A DNA stretch of 64,000 nt from Eledone cirrhosa (taxonomy: Eukaryota > Mollusca > Cephalopoda > Octopoda > Eledonidae), in NCBI GenBank assembly GCA_964016885.1, contig OZ024741.1, forward strand, positions 412,410,749-412,474,748. The letters run 5' to 3'. Of the stretch, positions 9,386 through 21,900 are shown piece after piece (the stretch's first letter is position 1; every line of letters begins with the position of its first letter). The notes beneath the pieces are model-generated. The model searched no databases. It had not been told where the DNA came from and saw only the letters and a list, made by a program, of their open reading frames with translations. Both the position numbers and the translations under genes were made by a program.

Positions 9386-10600
9386 TCATAATGCAGAACT
9401 CGGCATATCATTTATATTTTGTCCGTAGACGAATTGTTGGTTTTCGTCTTCATGAAAAGTGTTGTCAAGTTCTAATACATCCCGTCTATTTTTGTGAGAT
9501 ATGGAATTATAGTCCCTTTTGAAATCATCCTTTAACCGATACTGACCGTTTGTTACCAATCCGTTATTTTTTCGGGGTGTTAAGCTTTGAGTCAGACCTG
9601 CCCGCAACCGTCTATGGCTGTCGCTGTTGGCGATACCTTCATAAGAAGGGGGTGGACTGTTTGACAGGATGGTTTGAACTGGTTGATCTAAATCAACTTT
9701 TGTTGTGGCCACTGTAGCTTTGGGCTTTGGAGAACTTTCTGCTATTTCTTTGCCTCCTCTTGAGATTGAATTATTTCCGTTTGGTTTCGCTTCAATTAAA
9801 TTTCTTAGTTCTTTCATTTCTTTCTGAATTATCTTCTCGCGTCTCTTGGCTGCCCTCATCGAACGCATGTGTGTATAATACATGACGAAATGATTCACGA
9901 TTATAGGGACCGTGAAACCGACCATTAAGAGACCAGTGATTGCGCATAGCGAACCAACTAGATAGCCCCAGCTACTCTCTGGGTACATATCCCCGTAACC
10001 AACGGTTGTCATGGTGATCAACGCCCACCACAGCCCGATAGGAATGTTGGAGAATGATCTCTCTCCGGTATAAAAAATGAGAGTGGCAAACACAATCATA
10101 CCTACTACCATAAAGCCGACCATCAGAAGCAATTCACAGAAGCTGGCTTTGAAGGTGTAGAAGAGAATCCATAATCCTGGTACATAACGAATCAAACGGA
10201 AGATCCTGAAAGCACGAGCTATTCTTAAGAAATTGGCGTAATTCATCACCTCAGTCGCCAATTCTATGTTTGTGGTGTAGCCAACAATCAGATCAACGTA
10301 GTCAGGCAGCAACGACGTCAAATCTACGATATTCAGGAAATTAGTGAGAAACGTTTTCCGGTTTGGACTCGAAATGAATCTGAATGTCAACTCACACGTG
10401 AAGAACACCACACAAATCAAATCAATTATGATCAAAGCAGGGTGGGGCACCGTGACTGGTAAATCCAGATCCATGGTGGTGTTTCTGTGTAATCGTCCCA
10501 GAAAATCTCGGGTGCCTTCTATCCGACAGGCAGGGTGGGTAGCTGTGATGAAAGATATCACGGACAGTAGGATGAACGCTACTGCTGTCATTCCATAAAT
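9386..10600 (-). CDS. Voltage-gated K+ channel (Shaw/Kv3-like), S1-S6 and C-terminal exon
   Basis: Coding exon of 404 codons plus stop, entered in phase 0 from an AG acceptor (TTCTGTTTCCAG). Residue numbers are for the joined 593-aa protein. S1 is at about 193-211. A glycosylation sequon NTT is at 229 in the S1-S2 loop. S2 carries FFTCELTFRF and S3 NIVDLTSLLPDYVD. S4 is LRIARAFRIFRLIRY, with five Arg spaced every third residue (315-327). The pore is IPIGLWWALITMTTVGYGDM, with filter TTVGYGD at 387-393. S6 reads GLLMVGFTVPIIVNHF, so the usual PVP bend (Kv3 MPVPVIVNNF) is TVP. The cytoplasmic tail is basic then polar and ends SSAL, a possible class I PDZ ligand. It acts as a plasma-membrane tetrameric K+ channel. 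The pore and NHFVMYY favour Shaw/Kv3. Confidence 0.95.
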   Translation of the reverse strand: MYGMTAVAFILLSVISFITATHPACRIEGTRDFLGRLHRNTTMDLDLPVTVPHPALIIIDLICVVFFTCELTFRFISSPNRKTFLTNFLNIVDLTSLLPDYVDLIVGYTTNIELATEVMNYANFLRIARAFRIFRLIRYVPGLWILFYTFKASFCELLLMVGFMVVGMIVFATLIFYTGERSFSNIPIGLWWALITMTTVGYGDMYPESSWGYLVGSLCAITGLLMVGFTVPIIVNHFVMYYTHMRSMRAAKRREKIIQKEMKELRNLIEAKPNGNNSISRGGKEIAESSPKPKATVATTKVDLDQPVQTILSNSPPPSYEGIANSDSHRRLRAGLTQSLTPRKNNGLVTNGQYRLKDDFKRDYNSISHKNRRDVLELDNTFHEDENQQFVYGQNINDMPSSAL

Positions 10601-10632
10601 CTGGAAACAGAACGAAAGAGAAAAAGAAATTC
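10601..10632 (-). other. Splice acceptor of the S1-S6 exon
   Basis: On the minus strand a pyrimidine-rich run (TTTCTTTTTCTCTTTCGTTC) leads to TGTTTCCAG and then ATT TAT GGA ATG. Phase 0 matches the donor at 63236. Confidence 0.88.
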
Positions 10633-10747
10633 AAACATGAAACATATTACAATTTCTATAAATATAGTAAAAGAAAAAGTAAAGAAGCAATCGTCGGATC
10701 GGACCAAGAAAATTATTTTTCCATTGGTCTTTTTAATGCAACTCATG

Positions 10748-10960
<213 letters not shown>

Positions 10961-10969
10961 TTGGAGAGA

Positions 10970-12160
10970 GAGTGTGTATGTATGTGTGTTCCACAACAAA
11001 TAAACAAACTATACTTGAGAACATGCGTTTCACCGGATATATTTCTGTAAGATATTTATTCTTTCATTGAAGAACAGCTTACAGGATCTCGTTCCATTTC
11101 TGTATGGTCTCGATTTACTGAGGATTTTCCATTGAGTCGAGAACTTTACGTCTGCATCCTTGAGTGACAATACGTGGCTTGCCAGCTTCGTGGACGATCG
11201 TTGGTCAGAGAGTCTAAAGGTTGTCTGATGGTTAAAGAAGTGTTCTTTAAACCACCCTTCTCGCTTGGAGTTAGAAATAATATGGGTAATAAATTCTAAG
11301 CGTTACTAGACAAGCACATCACTATAGGGCATAAATACAGATCTACCTTTCACAGACACAGGGTGAAACTCGCATATTCACGTGCTAAAAATATGAAAGC
11401 CCATATCACCACCAACCTCAAGAGTGCTCTCGCCCCCAAACCGGATGCACTTGTGTATGTGTATATGTATATGTGTATATAGTGTGTGTACGTCCGTATC
11501 TATCTAGCCCCCCCTCTCTCTCTCTCTCTATATATATATATGATTTTAAGGATAGGTGATCAGTACCAGATGGTTTATTGTATAAAACAATTGAAATAGT
11601 TACAACATTATATATAAAACACCTTTTATATCATTTAAACCTACCTTTTATTTAGTAGACATTCACCTGTTATGACAGGGTTAAGTATCCGACCAGCTTT
11701 CAGGTGGTTTTCTCTTTATAAAAGATATGAGGCAGTTTACGACAATGAAGAATTTGCCGTGACAAAATGTATTGAATAGAAATATAAAGTTTTCCGATCT
11801 TTGATAGATACGTTTGAATAATTATTATAATCAGTTACTGTTTTGTTATATTTGCGTAGTTACCACATTTTAACGGAAGTGTTAATATACATTATTCATA
11901 TTGAATCACATCTTCTTCAAGACAAACAAAATAATTTACATAAAAGAGTAATGTTTAAAGCTTTTGTTCAAATGTGTTGTCTTTAATAAGAGAATAAATA
12001 AAACTTGTTATTTTCCCATAGTTAAATAGATTGTATTAACGGAAGATAAGTGTTATGTTCTTTGAAAGAATTCTATTGCCACGTGTAAATCTTTATATTT
12101 ACAGGTATTTTGGGGTTTACGAAGAGAATTTTAGTGACATTTTGCCATAACATTGTTATG
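10970..12160. other. Intronic sequence without recognised feature
   Basis: AT-rich, with small TG (about 11455), CT and TA runs (11513-11540). No coding frame, SINE or LINE signature seen. Nothing else supported. Confidence 0.5.
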
Positions 12161-12264
12161 TACACATACATCTATACATACATATGTACATACATATATA
12201 CATACATATTAACATACATACATACATACATACATACATACATACATACATACATACATACATA
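12160..12264. repeat. (CATA)n tract
   Basis: CATA/TACA units. This is the tail of the SINE-like unit F1 on the minus strand. Confidence 0.9.
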
Positions 12265-12876
12265 CATGGTGGCTGCCAACTCGTTTTCGAGTACGGCCAC
12301 TACTTTATATCAATGTAGGAGAACTCCTACCGATGCGCTGAACGAGTGTGACTTTTTAGTCCAGCCAGCGACTTAAACTCTGGTACAAACACTACACTTG
12401 TGACAAATATTGATACATAGTGCTGGGCCCATGATACCATGTGATGACAAGTGCAGAGAGATCTCCAGATATAAAAAAATGCCTGTGCCGTGAAGCTTTT
12501 ATAGTGAGCAAAGGCACTGCTCAAAGCCAGTCCCACTCTCTTAACCAAGATGATATTTACCAAAAAGAAGAACAAGTCAACATCATTGGATACCATCAGA
12601 GTTGCAGGTGTTATATCAGAGTTTTCCTTCTCCTAGAATTCTGCCTTGACAAAGGCTAAGGGGTCATCTCTCCCGGTGATTTTGGATGGCCATTGACTCT
12701 TAAGAGCTTCTTTGCCCTTTGACAGGTTTTGTTTTTAGTCCTGCAGGATGTCCAAAGTCACCCTCCTCACCAAGAAACCTTGGTGGGGTTGCCAGTTTAG
12801 TCGCCAACGACCCGACCATGAGACAGGTTGTACTGGGATACATGTTACCAGTAGCACCAACTGGTGACCTGACATA
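12265..12876 (-). mobile_element. SINE-like unit F, full copy F1 (about 610 bp)
   Basis: On the minus strand it starts TCAGGTCACCAGTTGGTGCT and ends GGCAGCCACCATG followed by (TATG)n. The same 5' boundary occurs in F2 and F4, so it is not a randomly truncated LINE. Near the 3' end it encodes a C2H2-like finger (CSVCTRVFKSLAGLKSH then H), similar to the C-terminal finger of LINE E (CRLCARHFRSLAGLKSH). The last 45 bp contain a small hairpin, ACTCGAAAACGAG. Probably a non-autonomous partner using a LINE E-like 3' end. Confidence 0.72.
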
Positions 12877-12956
12877 ATACATACATACATACATACATAC
12901 ATACATACATACATACATACATACATACATACATACATACATACATACATACATAC
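12877..12956. repeat. (CATA)n tract
   Basis: About 20 units, with the 5' end of F1 on one side and LINE B2 on the other. Confidence 0.97.
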
Positions 12957-14343
12957 GAAATCCGAGCAGTTGATGTTGGAACTCGAAAAATACTGAACAA
13001 CACCGGAAACTTCCACATCAGCAGTGACATAGACCGCCTTTACTTGAAACGTAGGCAGGGAGGCAGAGGCCTAACATCAGTCCAGACAACATTTGAATGT
13101 CGCATCATATCTCTCCGACAACATCTACGAACCTCGAAGCGTAGGAGCCCGCTTCTCGAGCAAGTCTATCTGCATGAAACAGATAAGATCATGAGAGTTG
13201 GGAAGGAACTCCTTGAGAGTTATTCCCTGTGTGATAATCAAAAACTCACACCCAGGGATGTCGCTCAGCAGTATCGCAGTGAATCCATGGATGAAAAACT
13301 GCATGCCTATCAGCAAAAAATCATGCATGGATATGTTGCCAGGAAGCTCCAGAGTGAGAGTAATATAGATAAGGAAAGTAGTCTATCTTGGACCAACAAC
13401 CGCTATATTGGCTCCCACTTTGAAGGATACGCTTTTGCAATCCAAGAACAGGAGATTAGCACGAAATACCTGATTCACAAAAGAGATACAGGCAAAACAC
13501 CTAGATGTGATAACAAGTGCAGACTCTGCAGAACTAACATCGAGGATATCACCCATGTCATCAGCAGCTGCCCAAAGATGTCATCGCGGTACTATCTACC
13601 TATGAGGCATGATGTAGTGGCCAAAACACTGTACAATGCAGTTCGTAAAAAAGATAGCCCCGATGATAAACACATTAAAAGCTACAACAATGTGGAAGAC
13701 ATCCATGTACATAATATGAAAGAGTACTGGTGGAATGTTCCAGTAAAAACCCCAATAAAATGCAGGCATAACAGACCAGATATCATGATATGGGACAGGG
13801 AGAAGAAAACATGCACAGTAGTGGAAATTAGCTGCCCAGCAGATGCCAATATAATATCAAAGATTAGTGAAAAGGAGAATATTTATGCAGGACTGATGAG
13901 AAATCTGCAGATACTCCACCCTGACTACACCTTCAGATTTATGCCTGTGATTATTGGGGCACTGGGATATGTTAGTAACTGCCTCAATACAAATCTTGAG
14001 AAGCTAGGCTTCACAGGAACAGAAAGAACACAACTAGTTAGGAAATTACAAGTACAATCCATTAATGGAACAGTAAAAATATGTAAAACATTCCAAAAAA
14101 TTTGCATCTAATAACTGCATATACACATGTACAGATACAAAGCATATACACATGCACACATACAACTCAAAACATCCACATCCATACATACAATAACATC
14201 CATATCTACACATGCATGCATGCAGACATACATACATATCTACCTAGTTGATGTGTAAATTCCAATGAGAGAGTCTTGTGTCTATGTTAGAAACCGACTC
14301 TCTCTCTATTGGTAAAACTTTGTGAAATTATAAAACCAGAAGA
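12957..14343 (+). mobile_element. RLE-type LINE, family B, 5'-truncated (B2)
   Basis: The open frame 13044-14111 encodes the post-RT region (LKRRQGGRGLTSVQTTFECR), the zinc knuckle (CRLCRTNIEDITHVISSC), the RLE core (NRPDIMIWDREKKTCTVVEI) and FMPVIIGALGYVSN. About 230 bp of 3' UTR follows, ending GACCGACTCTCTCTCTATTG and then TTATAAAACCAGAAGAA. Both ends abut (CATA)n. It is about 95% similar by eye to B4 over the shared part and frame-intact, so it is fairly recent. Confidence 0.88.
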
Positions 14344-14412
14344 ACATACATACATACATACATACATACATACATACATACATACATACATACATACATA
14401 CATACATACATT
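14344..14412. repeat. (CATA)n tract between inverted LINE B copies
   Basis: About 17 units. The 3' ends of B2 (plus) and B3 (minus) face each other across it. Confidence 0.97.
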
Positions 14413-15217
14413 TATAATTTCACAAATATTTGCCAATAGAGAGAGAGTCGGTTTCTAACATAGTTACAAGACTCTGTCATTGGAATTTACACATCAACTA
14501 GGTAGATATGTTTGCATGTCTGCATGCATGCATGTGCGCAGATAGGGATGTTATTGTATGTGTGGATGTGGATGTTTTGAGTATACGCTTTGTATCTGTA
14601 CATGTGTATATGCAGTTATTAGATGCAACATTTTTGGAATGTTTTACATATTTTTACTATTCCATTAATGGATTATACTTGTAGTTTCCTAACTAGTTGT
14701 GTTCTTTCTGTTCCTGTGAACCCTAGCTTCTCAAGGTTTGTACTGAGGCAGTTACTAACATATGACAGTTCTCCAATAATCACAGGCATAAAACTGAAGG
14801 TATAGTCAGGGTGGAGTATCTTCAGATTTCTCATTAGTTCTGCATAAATATTCTCCTTTTCGCTAATCTTTGAAATTATATTGGCATCTGCTGGGCAGCT
14901 AACTTCCACTACTGTGCATGCCTTATTTTCCCTGTCCCATATCATTATATCTGGTCTGTTATGCCTGCATTTTATTGGTGTTTTACTGGAACATTCCACC
15001 AGTACTCTTTCATATTATGTATATTATGTACATTGCTGTAGCTTTTAATGTGTTTATTAACGGAGCTATCTTATCTACGGATTGCATTGTACAGTGTTTT
15101 GGCCACTACATCATGCCTCATAGGTAGATAGTACCGCGATGACATCTTTGGACAGCTGCTGATGACATGGGTGACATCTTCGATGTTAATTCTGCAGAGT
15201 CTGCACTTCTTGTCACA
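14413..15217 (-). mobile_element. RLE-type LINE, family B, 3' fragment (B3)
   Basis: Starts on the minus strand inside the knuckle region and contains NRPDIMIWDRENKACTVVEV, MPVIIGELSYVSN and the family B 3' UTR. It has frameshifts. Both ends abut (CATA)n/(TATG)n. Confidence 0.85.
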
Positions 15218-15300
15218 TCATGTATGTATGTATGTATGTATGTATGTATGTATGTATGTATGTATGTATGTATGTATGTATGTATGTATGTATGTATGTA
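15218..15300. repeat. (TATG)n tract
   Basis: About 20 units between LINE B3 and LINE A3. Confidence 0.97.
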
Positions 15301-16315
15301 CCAGAAGGGGGATACCTTTATTCAACCACTCTGGTACCTCACCCGACATCAAGCAGTCATTGAACATGGTTGTCAGTTTCGGGTGGAGGGGTGTTATATT
15401 TTTAATCCAATACCCTGCACACCATCTGGGCCTGGTGATTTCCAGTTGGTTAGTTTTTTTTTATTTTTTCCTGTCTACAAATCTTAGGTTCATAGGTTTT
15501 CCACTATCATTGTTCATTTCATCTACCACTAAGTTCAGGATATCAACCAAATCTTGTCCTAGACCGTCAGCATTCATTTCCTCAATGGCCGTATCTTTGA
15601 TTCAGATGTTATTTATTTCAGCATTCAGATCATTGTCTGCTTCGGATGGTTCCTCCGTTCTCTCAACCTCTTCACCTTCATTTCCCACTGGCTCGTTTTC
15701 CTGACATACTCCACTCTCCATTTCCAACTTAATCTCTCTGCTCAGTTGCTCCAGTTCCAACTCGCTTATCCATCCATTAGTTCTTATTACCCGAGCCTGC
15801 CCGGCCAATTTTTGTTCATTAATTTAAATAGACCAATCTCGTTCCAGATGTTTTGCATCCGTTTCCTATAGCCTTTTTCCATGGGGTTACTCTTCAGGTA
15901 ACATTGCATAACAGTTCTATTCAATTCTTTCGACCAGTTGGTTTTTGTCCCTTTCCTTCTTCTTCTTCTTCCTCCAACACCAGCAGTATTTGGATGACAG
16001 CCATGTCCCTGCTGCTGGACCAGGGAGCACTTGCTGGGTGAGAGTCTTTCACATGACGTTCCAGTCTCCTTTTCACCGTTATTCGAACTGTTTAGGTTCG
16101 ACATTTAAACACTCATATCGAGGATTGGTGAATGTATGGTTACATAACCACCAGTGTTTTCATCACCACCAGTGATTTCATCACCCCCGGTGATTTTAGC
16201 GTGGCACCATCACGCTGTAGACGAGCATAAATAAATAAACAAATAAATAGATAAAAACTTAAAAAAATGAACATAAGTTTCATTGTAATGTTTGAATGTC
16301 TGACTTAGTTTTTTT
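15301..16315 (-). mobile_element. RLE-type LINE, family A, 5' fragment with internal deletion (A3)
   Basis: Carries the family A 5' UTR (about 16100-16315) and N-terminal frame (16104-15787, GRRRRRKGTKTNW). The next frame (15808-15602, SELELEQLSREIKLEMES) follows. An internal deletion near 15460 joins the pre-RT region directly to the start of the RT (TIPVW/WKS region). It ends abruptly at (TATG)n. It aligns with A1 at 2660-2810 and 3450-4330. Confidence 0.82.
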
Positions 16316-16520
16316 TGTTGTTTTTTTGCTTTTTGTTTTGCAAGGCCAGTAACATCGGTTACTAGTGTTGTTGTTGCTGCTGCTGCTGTTTTTGATTTTA
16401 GCTACGAGGGAAGTAGGGTTTGTTGCGTTCAAAACTTTTGAAATTTGTTTTTCGTTTGCTGTTGCGCTTGTTTTTGTCTGTGTTCTGTTCTGTAATTTTT
16501 CGACTTGTTGCTTATCATTA
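16316..16520. other. T-rich spacer, no feature
   Basis: T-rich with a short (TTG/CTG)n run at 16360-16390. Nothing recognisable. Confidence 0.5.
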
Positions 16521-16522
16521 TT

Positions 16523-16708
16523 GGCAGAATTGGTAGAGGGTTGGACACGCTTTCCAGCATAGTTATATCTCTTTACGATCTGAGTTCAAATCCCGCCAAG
16601 GTTAACTTTGCCTTTCATCCTTACAAGGCCGATAAAATAAAGTACCAGTAATGTACTGGGTGATTGCTGGCCTTGTGCCGAAAATAGAAACAATTATTAT
16701 GATTATTG
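16523..16708 (+). mobile_element. tRNA-derived Ceph-SINE
   Basis: The head TTGGTAGAGGGTTGGA (A-box-like) and GAGTTCAAATCCCGCC (B-box-like) resemble an RNA polymerase III promoter. The conserved body (CTTTGCCTTTCATCCTTACA, AATAAAGTACCAGTAATG, GGCCTTGTGCCGAA) and GAAACAATTATT tail follow. Confidence 0.88.
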
Positions 16709-16922
16709 AATGCCATGGTTGACGGAGGCTCGGCTCTGTAAGGTATTGTAATTTTTAACCGTTATAACAATTGTAAATTGTTTAAAACTTGCACCAAATT
16801 GTTGATAAAGACACCCTCCTCCTCATGAGAGGGGTCTTTCTGCCCGTTATTTGGCCCTTCGGGGTTAAATAACCAGTTATTGTGGTTTTGTGCCCAATAT
16901 TCATTTTAAACCGTAAAAAAAC

Positions 16923-18843
16923 ATGATTACAAAAATGAATTTTCACAAGTCACTTCCACCCCTTCCGTCTTCTTCCCCAATCGTCATTACGTCAGAGAAA
17001 AGATTGTCTCTCTCCCTCCCTTCTCTAAATGTGGTGTCGCCTCTCTCGCCTCTTTTGCAAGCGACGCTATTAAAGAAAAAGAAAAATGTCGTTTCTCGTA
17101 GCGTTCTTCATCAAGAGAACACGCGTGCCGTGGAACTTTTCTCGACGACAACGACGACGAAATATGTGTGCGGTAAATACGGAAAGCCATCTCATTCGTC
17201 TGACGTCATGAAGAATAGCAGCAGCAACAGTGGCGAGAAAAATACTAGTAGCAGCCGCAACAACATCAGCAGCAACAACAGGAGCAACAACAGCAGCAAC
17301 AGCAACAACAACAACAACATCAGCAACGGTGGCGGCGGTCGTAGTACCAGCAACAACAACAAAAGTAACAACAGCTCTGACGACGACAACAACAACAACA
17401 AGAAAGAAAAACCAATCTCATTTGCAGGTATCGCAAAGAATCTGGAAACCATCCTTATATCAAACGAAGAATTACAGGAAGCAAGGAAGATGGTGACGAA
17501 ACCGGACACCGAGTAATCTGTAAGGCAGCCGAAAAATGTTTCGAAATCCAACAGCACTGTACGGTCACGTACCGTACAGTAAGCACAAAATCACGTAGGG
17601 TTGAAAGAGCCCCAGAGGCTCAAATACAAAAAGCTTTAGGGCCTGTGTGGCAGCGGAAAACGCATATCACCCGAGACAAGAAATATGCCACCGTGGACGT
17701 GCTTTTTGCCACACCCCAGGAGGCAAAGGCTCAATCCTTAGTGACCCTAAGGAGCGAGGAAATGGTGTTGGTGCCCTCGTACTGCGGGAAAAAAATTGTG
17801 AGGGTCAAACTGACCCAAGCACCCCCCCCCCCCCCGATGGCCCCTTCTTGGCTGGCCGCGTCTGTCCTCGTCGGAATTGAGGACAAAACAACCGTACTGC
17901 AAGTACAGAAAAAGTACGGGAAGATTGGGTCGGCGCCTCCATTGAGATGTTAATTCAAACCGACCAGGAGTGTATCGAAGCTATCCCGGATGTGATAGAC
18001 TTCGATAACGGCACTCAACTTCCCATAAGTGTTGAGGGCAAACGCCCGAAATGCTTTTGCTGTGGGTCGAAGACTCACCTCAGGGCCTTCTGCAATGAGA
18101 AGACCATGAGAAAGGAGAAACCCCCTTCCTTCCGAAACCGGCTCCACTGCTACCAGTAACAGGACAGGCGGCAAGCAGGAAGGATAGGTCCGTGGCACCC
18201 ATACCCACTCCACGGAAATCAAGAACAGCAGCAGCAGTGGAAGTATTAACAACAACAACAGTAATACCAACTGCAGCTGCAACAGAGACTCAACTGCAAC
18301 CATCACCAACAGGAACAAGTGAAAGAGTGGAGCTGGTACCCCTCCCCAAACCTCACAGAATCGGAAATGGAGTGTGAGGTGGGAGAGGGATGGCAAAAGG
18401 TCGCAAGAAGGCACAAACGCAGAAGCAGCGCATCGTCGCCTTCGAAAAGGGAGAGAAGAGATGAAAAAAGGGTGAAGGCTACTGCAAATAGACTTACAGC
18501 AGCAACACCACCAACACCATCACCACCCACACTAGCATTGCCATCACCTCCGGCGGCAACCCCACCGCCAACAACAACAACACCTTCAACAACACCACCA
18601 CAAGCATCAACATCGCAAACACAACAACAAAACACACACACCCAGCAACAACGACAAGAAAATAGCAAAACCCCACCCCACCCCCCAAAAAAGAAATGCC
18701 CAGCAATAAATACACACAACAAGAAACTAATGACTTACATAATTGAACACAGACATTTCGCAGCACGACTACATAATACCAGCACCAATCAAAACACCAA
18801 CAAACATAAGACTGGTAAGAAGATCACAGAAAGAATACACTAA
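16923..18843 (+). pseudogene. ORF1 (gag-like) of the Tx1/L1-like LINE, frameshifted
   Basis: Readable frames at 16923-17516, 17645-17953, 17947-18159 and 18319-18843. The first contains an N-rich AAC/AGC low-complexity tract (17215-17400). The middle contains a nucleic-acid-binding zinc knuckle KCFCCGSKTHLRAFC (C-x2-C-x4-H-x4-C). The last begins with SEMECEVGEGWQKVARRHKR, as in Tx1-like ORF1 tails, and then a P/T-rich tract. A C14 run at 17820 is a likely frameshift site. Confidence 0.7.
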
Positions 18844-18993
18844 CATTAAAATGAAATTCCCCAACGCAGTTGGTGATTTCAGAGACCTAGGAGGGACACT
18901 CAACCGAAGAGTATACTCGGATATACTCACAGAAGAGCCGACGACCAACCGAAGGGATGGTTCAACGGCCCCTTCACCAGACGATCAAGGTAA

Positions 18994-21900
18994 GTGATCC
19001 TTTCTCACTTGCCCCGTTCCTCACCGAACATGGCCGTATTCAGGATCGGAAGTGTAAACGTGCGTGGCTTGAACTCGGTTTGGAAGCAGGGTCATTTGCT
19101 TAATGACCTCAGGTCACTAAACATAGATGTGGTGGCCACCAGCGAGACGAGAATTTCCGAAACGCAAGCTTTCGCACCGATCTTCGACGGTTACGAGGTG
19201 TACGCATCTCCGAGCCGTCCGGGAGCGCAGGGTGGAGTGGCTGTGTTGTTTCGGAAAGGCTTGGGTCTCGCCATACGGACCATCTTCCTGGACCCAGAAG
19301 GTAAGTCGGTGGTGCTGGACGTGAACGGCACCGAAGACAACGCTTTCAGGCTAGTAGCCGTCCATGCCCCGTCACGGGCAGGACGGCCAGATTTCTTCAG
19401 ACGTCTAGACATTGCTGGGAACGTCCCGCTCTTTAGTGTTAGTGGGCGACTGGAACGGTATATTGGATGCACGCTGGGATAGTGTGGGGCTAGTGGATAC
19501 GGGAGGAGGGTGCAAGAGCCTCACCAACCTGCTCAGACGTTTTGAACTGTCTGACAGGTATCGACTGGATCACCCGAATGTGCCAATGTGGACATGGACA
19601 AACCGCATCGGGTCATCCAGATCGTATCTAGATAGGGTATTCTGCAGGGAACTAGATAAGGCTAGTATAGGTTGTCCACAATTTAAAATAGTTGACTAAA
19701 CGGATCACAAATTTGTGATCTGTGAGATCGACATAGATAGACTTCATAGACAAGGACCTGGTTACAGGAAGCTGAACGCGTCTTTCCCAGCGCGCAAAAC
19801 CTACAGAGACCGGATTAGCGTATTAGTTAAGCGGGCGTTGACGGGAGCGGCCGTCAACAACAGGTGGTTGTTTGCCCGAAAAGGGCAATTAAAGTAGAGT
19901 CGGTTAGGTTTAGCTCTCGACAGCCGCAGCGCAGTGGTACGAAAAGCCGATAACAGCAGGTGAAATACGGGAAGCGATGGCTTTATTGCACGAGGGGTAA
20001 ATCACCAGGTTTGGTTGGTCTGCTCTACGAGCTTTATGCGTATATGCCAGACTTGTTCGGCGACCTCTTGGCAGACGTATACTGCAACTGGCAGCAGAAC
20101 GGGAGCATTCCCAGTTTTGTGAGCCGGGGATGGGTGGCGCTGCTGAGAAAAGACCCGAACAAGGGGGACGTTATAGACAACTTCAGGCCCATAACTTTGC
20201 TAAACGCAGAGTTTAAGATTTTGGCCTAAGGTGTTAGCAAAGAGATTGGCGCTTGTTGTCGGTGATCTGGTGGGAGAGGCGCAGACATGCACCATTCCGG
20301 ACAGATCCATCCACGACAACATCCATCTCATGCGATACATCATAGAGAGGGTGGTTAAGGAACCTAGCACAGGTGGGACCCTGATCAACTTGGATCAATC
20401 TAAAGCATTTGATAGGGTCGACCATCGGTACCTGGCTGCGGTCCTCGAGGTGGCCGGCTTCAGGCCCGTTTTCAGGGGCTAGATCGCTGCGATGCACAGC
20501 GATATCTGCTCGATTGTGAGGGTGAATGGTCACCTGTCACAGCCTTTCAGCATCATGCGTTCGGTCCGCAAATGTTGCTTCCTCTCGTCCCTCTTGTACG
20601 TCCTGGATCTCGAGCCGTTACTGCAAAAACTGGGGGCGATGAGGGGCGTCTCACGCGAACTGGGATGTGGGAGATCCGTGTCAGCTTACGCCGACGACGT
20701 CACCGTGGTGGTGTCGAGCACCAAACAAGTCCAGATGTTCGGCACCGCTCTCAAGGAATACAAAGCGGTAACAGGAGCAAAGATAAACCAGGAAAAGTCG
20801 GTGGGCTTGCAGCTCGGTACCTGGAGAGGCAAGTCCATGCCGTCCGATAGGGTCGTGGGGCGCTGGACGGAAGGACCGGTTAAATTGCTCGGGGTCTGGT
20901 TCGATCCGGATCTCCAGATGGAGAAAAACTGGAGGGAGGTGACGAGCAGGGTGGCCTCTCTCATCCAGAAATGGGCCGAGAGGAAGCTGTCCCTGAAAGG
21001 ACGGACGGAGGTGGCGAATGCGTAAATAGCTTCCGTCATCTGCTACCGCCTAACCGTCGTACCTTGCCCTCGCCCAACTCTGACCAAAATGGAGCGCCTT
21101 CTCTTCCGCTTTTTGTGGAAGGGACGTACTCCCATGGTCAGACGATCCATTTGCTGTCAACACCCGTTGCGTGGAGGACTAGGCATGCCATGGCTGATGA
21201 TGTGTAAACATGCGCTGAGGCTGCGACATCTCTGGTGCTTCCTTGACGGTGAACAGATGTGGTCGCCGTTTGCCAGACGCGCTTTTCCTCAGCTCGTCTC
21301 CTTGACGGAGATGCAGTCCTGGATTAGGAAAAGATCGAGGAATAGCGCTCTACCAGCTGGGCACTAGTATCGGTGGAACATCCACCTCGGCGTTCTATAG
21401 AGGGCTAGTGGAGGGAAAGAGCGACGACGTTCTCGGGGAGACCCTGGGCGTCGAAGACGATCATCTGTTCGCTCTCTTCAAGAGAAGTTTCAGACCGGGC
21501 CTATGGACAACTTTCAGAAATCCCTGTCTTGTCAGTGCTACCGGGGAGCGTTGCCGGTTAGGGATAAGCTCTACAGGCACGGGGGTGCTGTCAGCCGAGC
21601 CTGTCCAAAATGCGCGCAGGGCGACGAAACCGTCCTGCACGCACTCGTTCAGTGCCCAAGGATTACTGAATTGTGGAGCTATGTTGAACAGCTGCTGTCG
21701 CGTGTAGGACGGATCTGGTTATCGACTGAGTCCATTGTGCAGATAGCCCCGCCATCCTCCTTTAAAGAAGAGGAAGGGCAGGCAGTTTTCATCTGCCTGG
21801 TGGCCATGGCGAAAGAGATTGTGTGGTGGACAAGGTTGAAAGGGTTGAAGACGGACACTTTCCTCTTCGGCCAATCCCTTATTAACTTTTTCAAGTTTCA

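Noticed and set aside
12700..13030. MYVCMYV- and IHTYIHT-type frames here and at 15 kb, 24 kb, 48 kb, 51.9 kb and 55 kb
   Set aside because: Translations of (TATG)n/(CATA)n, not proteins.
16523..16600. True tRNA gene
   Set aside because: A/B-box-like motifs are present, but the sequence continues into a Ceph-SINE body and ATT tail.
17230..17496. Ala/Thr-rich 88-aa frame
   Set aside because: Alternative frame of the AAC/AGC tract inside LINE ORF1.
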